The notes under the pieces were generated by a model. It saw nothing but the letters and a program-made list of their open reading frames with translations. It did no database searches and had not been told where the DNA came from. A stretch of DNA of 16,702 nucleotides from contig JAUXCB010000005.1 in the NCBI GenBank assembly GCA_030619095.1, positions 1 to 16,702 of the forward strand. The letters run 5' to 3'. Numbering within the stretch: the first letter of the stretch is position 1; every line of letters begins with the position of its first letter. A program made the position numbers and the translations under genes. Source of the DNA: Verrucomicrobiota bacterium (lineage in GTDB: Bacteria > Verrucomicrobiota > Kiritimatiellia > Kiritimatiellales > Tichowtungiaceae). Shown here piece after piece: positions 15,052 to 16,702 of the stretch.

Positions 15052-15783
15052 TTATCCACCCTCAACGCAACGGGCGAGCTCCCCGGCGATGATGGCGAGG
15101 CTTCCGGCTTCGAGCGGTGTTTCGAGACTGTTTTCAAAGAGGTCGTGGAGAGTGGAGTCCGTGCAGATGCGTACGCCGCCGATATTTGCGAGGCCGTCCT
15201 GCAACTGGTTGTCGACAAAGCAGAGAACGGGGTGGACGGGAGTTTCCGGACAGCGGGCTTCAGAGAGGTGCTCTGCCAGATGAGCTACGGCTTCTCGCAC
15301 CTGCTTGAGCGGCGGGCGGCTGGGCAACTCGCCATTGCAGAGAACCCGGCCGTTTTTAAAGGTGATTTCTCCGCTCCAGGTTTTGGTTTCGATTACAAAT
15401 ATTCCGGCGGGCGCAACCACAATGTGGTCAAAGTCAGAGCCGCGCTCTTCAAGATAGAGATCATTAAAAACGGTATGGCCTGCCGGCAGGAAAGAGAGAA
15501 TCCGTGCGACTTTTTCTTCGCCTTCGGCCCCTTTGAGGAAGCTGCGCAGGCGTCGTGCGCTCCAGCGGGTGAAAAGTGTTAGCACAACGGCCAGGGCAAG
15601 GAAAAGAAAGCCGGCTTGTGTGGCGGAGAGGGAGGGGACGGGCAGGGCCGCGCGCAGGAGATAGCCTGCGGCCAGGCAGATGGGGGCGAGCGGCCAGAAG
15701 ACGCGCAATGGGCCGAGGGTTCGGGGGTTTTGTCCGGGAGAGCCATAGACGGTTGCAAAGCGGGTGTTCGGGGTTGGGTTCAT
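15052..15783 (-). CDS. NERD-domain membrane protein
   Basis: 243 residues. A cytoplasmic N-terminus is followed by two membrane helices (about 28-48 and 55-73), then the nuclease-related NERD domain from about 85. Visible are GAEGEEKVARILSFLP, VFNDLYL, DFDHIVVAPAGIFVIETKTWSG and FKNGRVLCNG. Acidic D117/D119 plus E132-x-K134 match the PD-(D/E)XK nuclease-like core, so the residues expected for metal-dependent cleavage are present. The last 80 residues (VHPVLCFVDNQ and onward) complete the fold. The substrate and role of such proteins are generally unknown. It is the first gene of a three-gene operon. No Shine-Dalgarno precedes the ATG at 15783, and a possible -10 sits only 9 bases upstream, hinting at a leaderless mRNA. 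Confidence 0.88.
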   Translation of the reverse strand: MNPTPNTRFATVYGSPGQNPRTLGPLRVFWPLAPICLAAGYLLRAALPVPSLSATQAGFLFLALAVVLTLFTRWSARRLRSFLKGAEGEEKVARILSFLPAGHTVFNDLYLEERGSDFDHIVVAPAGIFVIETKTWSGEITFKNGRVLCNGELPSRPPLKQVREAVAHLAEHLSEARCPETPVHPVLCFVDNQLQDGLANIGGVRICTDSTLHDLFENSLETPLEAGSLAIIAGELARCVEGG

Positions 15784-15792
15784 GGAGAGAAG

Positions 15793-15820
15793 TCTATAGG
15801 GTATGGGCGTTTTGTAGCAA
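15793..15820 (-). promoter_or_regulatory. Possible promoter of the NERD operon
   Basis: On the minus strand, -35 TTGCTA (15820-15815), a 16-base spacer and -10 TATAGA (15798-15793). Only nine bases separate the -10 from the ATG, so the transcript would have almost no leader. Each box matches four of six consensus positions. Confidence 0.3.
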
Positions 15821-15849
15821 GTCTGGGAATTTAGTTTTTAAACGGACCC

Positions 15850-15880
15850 TTGACCTTTTTAGGCAAAAAAGGCTTATTCC
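15850..15880 (+). promoter_or_regulatory. Possible promoter with an internal A/T inverted repeat before the DUF2723 gene
   Basis: TTGACC at 15850-15855 could be a -35, with a weak -10 TTATTC 18 bases on. Between them CCTTTTT-AGGC-AAAAAAGG (15854-15872) forms an inverted repeat that could be an operator or simply a hairpin. Confidence 0.3.
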
Positions 15881-15912
15881 ATAGGCTTCTGAACCTAGAT
15901 AAAGGATTGATT

Positions 15913-16702
15913 TTGAATAAACCATCATTTTTTCACCGCGCCGACTGGATTGCCTTCGGACTTACTTTTCTCATCGCATTGACGGTCTATACGTTGACGC
16001 TGCAACCGACGGTCGGGTTGGAGGACTCTGGGGAGCTGATCGTTGCCTCCGATTATCTGGGGGTGCCGCATCCGCCGGGGTATCCCATTTGGACCCTGCT
16101 CACATGGGGCTTCCAGTGGCTGTTCCATAAAGTGACCTATCACGGGTATCCAAACCCCGCGTGGGCGGTCAATTTTTTCTCGGCATTTTCCGGGGCGGCA
16201 GCCTGTGCGGTGCTGGCCATGCTGGTCAGCCGGTCGGGCACAGATATTCTTCGGAGCTTGAAAAAGGTTTCGGTGACGCTGGGGGATCATACCGAACGTG
16301 TTTTCTGCTGTGTGGCTGGTATTTCGTCCGGGTTGCTGTTGGCGTTTAGTCAGGGAATGTGGTCGCAGTCGGTGATCGCAGAGGTGTACAGCCTTAATAT
16401 TTTTTTCCAGACGCTGATGCTGCTTTTCCTCTACCGCTGGATGGTGGAGCCGGAAAATCCCAGGCCGCTGTGGGCGATGGCTTTTGTCTACGGACTGGGT
16501 ATGACCAACCATCAGACCATTCTGTTTATGGGGCTGGCTGTTGCGCTTTGCATCGGACTGCGTCACATTCGCCTTTTTCGTGATTTTGCCATCGTGGGTG
16601 TGTTTTACGCCATCATGATTGCGCAGAACAAGTTTGGCCCTGTAGAGATGCACTGGGTGCAGGGGCCAGCCAAGCCCGCTTTTTGGTTTTGGACTCTGTA
16701 CG
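15913..16702 (+). CDS. DUF2723-family multi-pass membrane protein, 3' end beyond the window
   Basis: 263 codons are open to the window edge from a TTG at 15913, chosen because AAAGGA lies 6 bases upstream; a TTG two codons earlier would overlap that site. The N-terminus shows the DUF2723 hallmark block: a first membrane helix, then TLQPTVGLEDSGELIVASDY and LGVPHPPGYPIWTLL. Further helices follow near 85-105, 133-150, 160-177, 188-203 and 207-222, with SQGMWSQSVIAEVYSLN and GMTNHQTI. The family resembles GT-C type membrane glycosyltransferases, and the early Glu-Asp pair is in the position of their catalytic acid loop, but activity is unproven. Full-length members are far longer and often carry TPRs, so most of this protein is missing here. 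It diverges from the NERD operon. Confidence 0.9.
   Translation, partial: MNKPSFFHRADWIAFGLTFLIALTVYTLTLQPTVGLEDSGELIVASDYLGVPHPPGYPIWTLLTWGFQWLFHKVTYHGYPNPAWAVNFFSAFSGAAACAVLAMLVSRSGTDILRSLKKVSVTLGDHTERVFCCVAGISSGLLLAFSQGMWSQSVIAEVYSLNIFFQTLMLLFLYRWMVEPENPRPLWAMAFVYGLGMTNHQTILFMGLAVALCIGLRHIRLFRDFAIVGVFYAIMIAQNKFGPVEMHWVQGPAKPAFWFWTLY

Noticed and set aside
14173..15582. Plus-strand 469-codon frame opposite the lipid kinase, DJ-1 and NERD genes
   Set aside because: Spans three well-supported genes on the other strand; a GC-driven antisense frame.
15925..16653. Minus-strand 242-codon frame opposite the DUF2723 gene
   Set aside because: His/Gln/Arg-rich shadow; the plus strand carries clear DUF2723 signatures.
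1..16702. CRISPR array or prophage
   Set aside because: No regularly spaced direct repeats with unique spacers and no phage structural, integrase or lysis genes are visible.

Overview
The window reads as bacterial chromosome with about a dozen genes, a tRNA-His, a TPP riboswitch and one accessory island. The gene mix suggests the PVC group, perhaps a Kiritimatiellota- or Lentisphaerota-like organism: a DUF2723 membrane protein, TSP3/Ig-like surface-protein fragments, and several TPR proteins anchored by one helix. This assignment is an inference from style; no marker gene is present.

Left part (1-5485). A 3'-truncated rmuC (minus) diverges from a two-gene unit on the plus strand: a membrane-anchored TPR protein overlapping, by ATGA, a ComEC/Rec2-type DNA-uptake channel. 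That unit converges, with a 7-base overlap, on a second membrane-anchored TPR gene. The second TPR gene lies directly downstream of tRNA-His(GTG) on the minus strand.

Middle (5486-9418). This is a lower-GC accessory island. It holds a gene remnant with no N-terminus or export signal (TSP3 calcium-binding repeats, Ig-like region, unknown C-terminus) and a small single-pass membrane protein right after it. REP-like elements lie on both sides in opposite orientation (motifs A and B at 5836-5891; B, B-variant and A at 9091-9345). The coding similarity of the remnant begins within a few bases of the left repeat. The island resembles an orphan 3' cassette of a larger surface-protein gene and is the most unusual part of the window.

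Right part (9419-16702). thiC (minus) has a near-consensus promoter, a complete TPP aptamer and a credible Shine-Dalgarno-sequestering hairpin. It diverges from a flavodiiron protein (fprA-like, O2/NO detoxification) that ends in an intrinsic terminator. An MscS-type mechanosensitive channel follows, with its own strong terminator. Convergent to it is a compact minus-strand operon: NERD-domain membrane protein, DJ-1/PfpI-family protein, YegS/DAGK-type lipid kinase. The window ends inside a DUF2723 multi-pass membrane protein.

Most genes are ordinary housekeeping or stress functions. The features worth a second look are the repeat-bounded island, the ComEC with a degenerate nuclease-like domain, the thiC leader architecture and the NERD/DJ-1/lipid-kinase operon.
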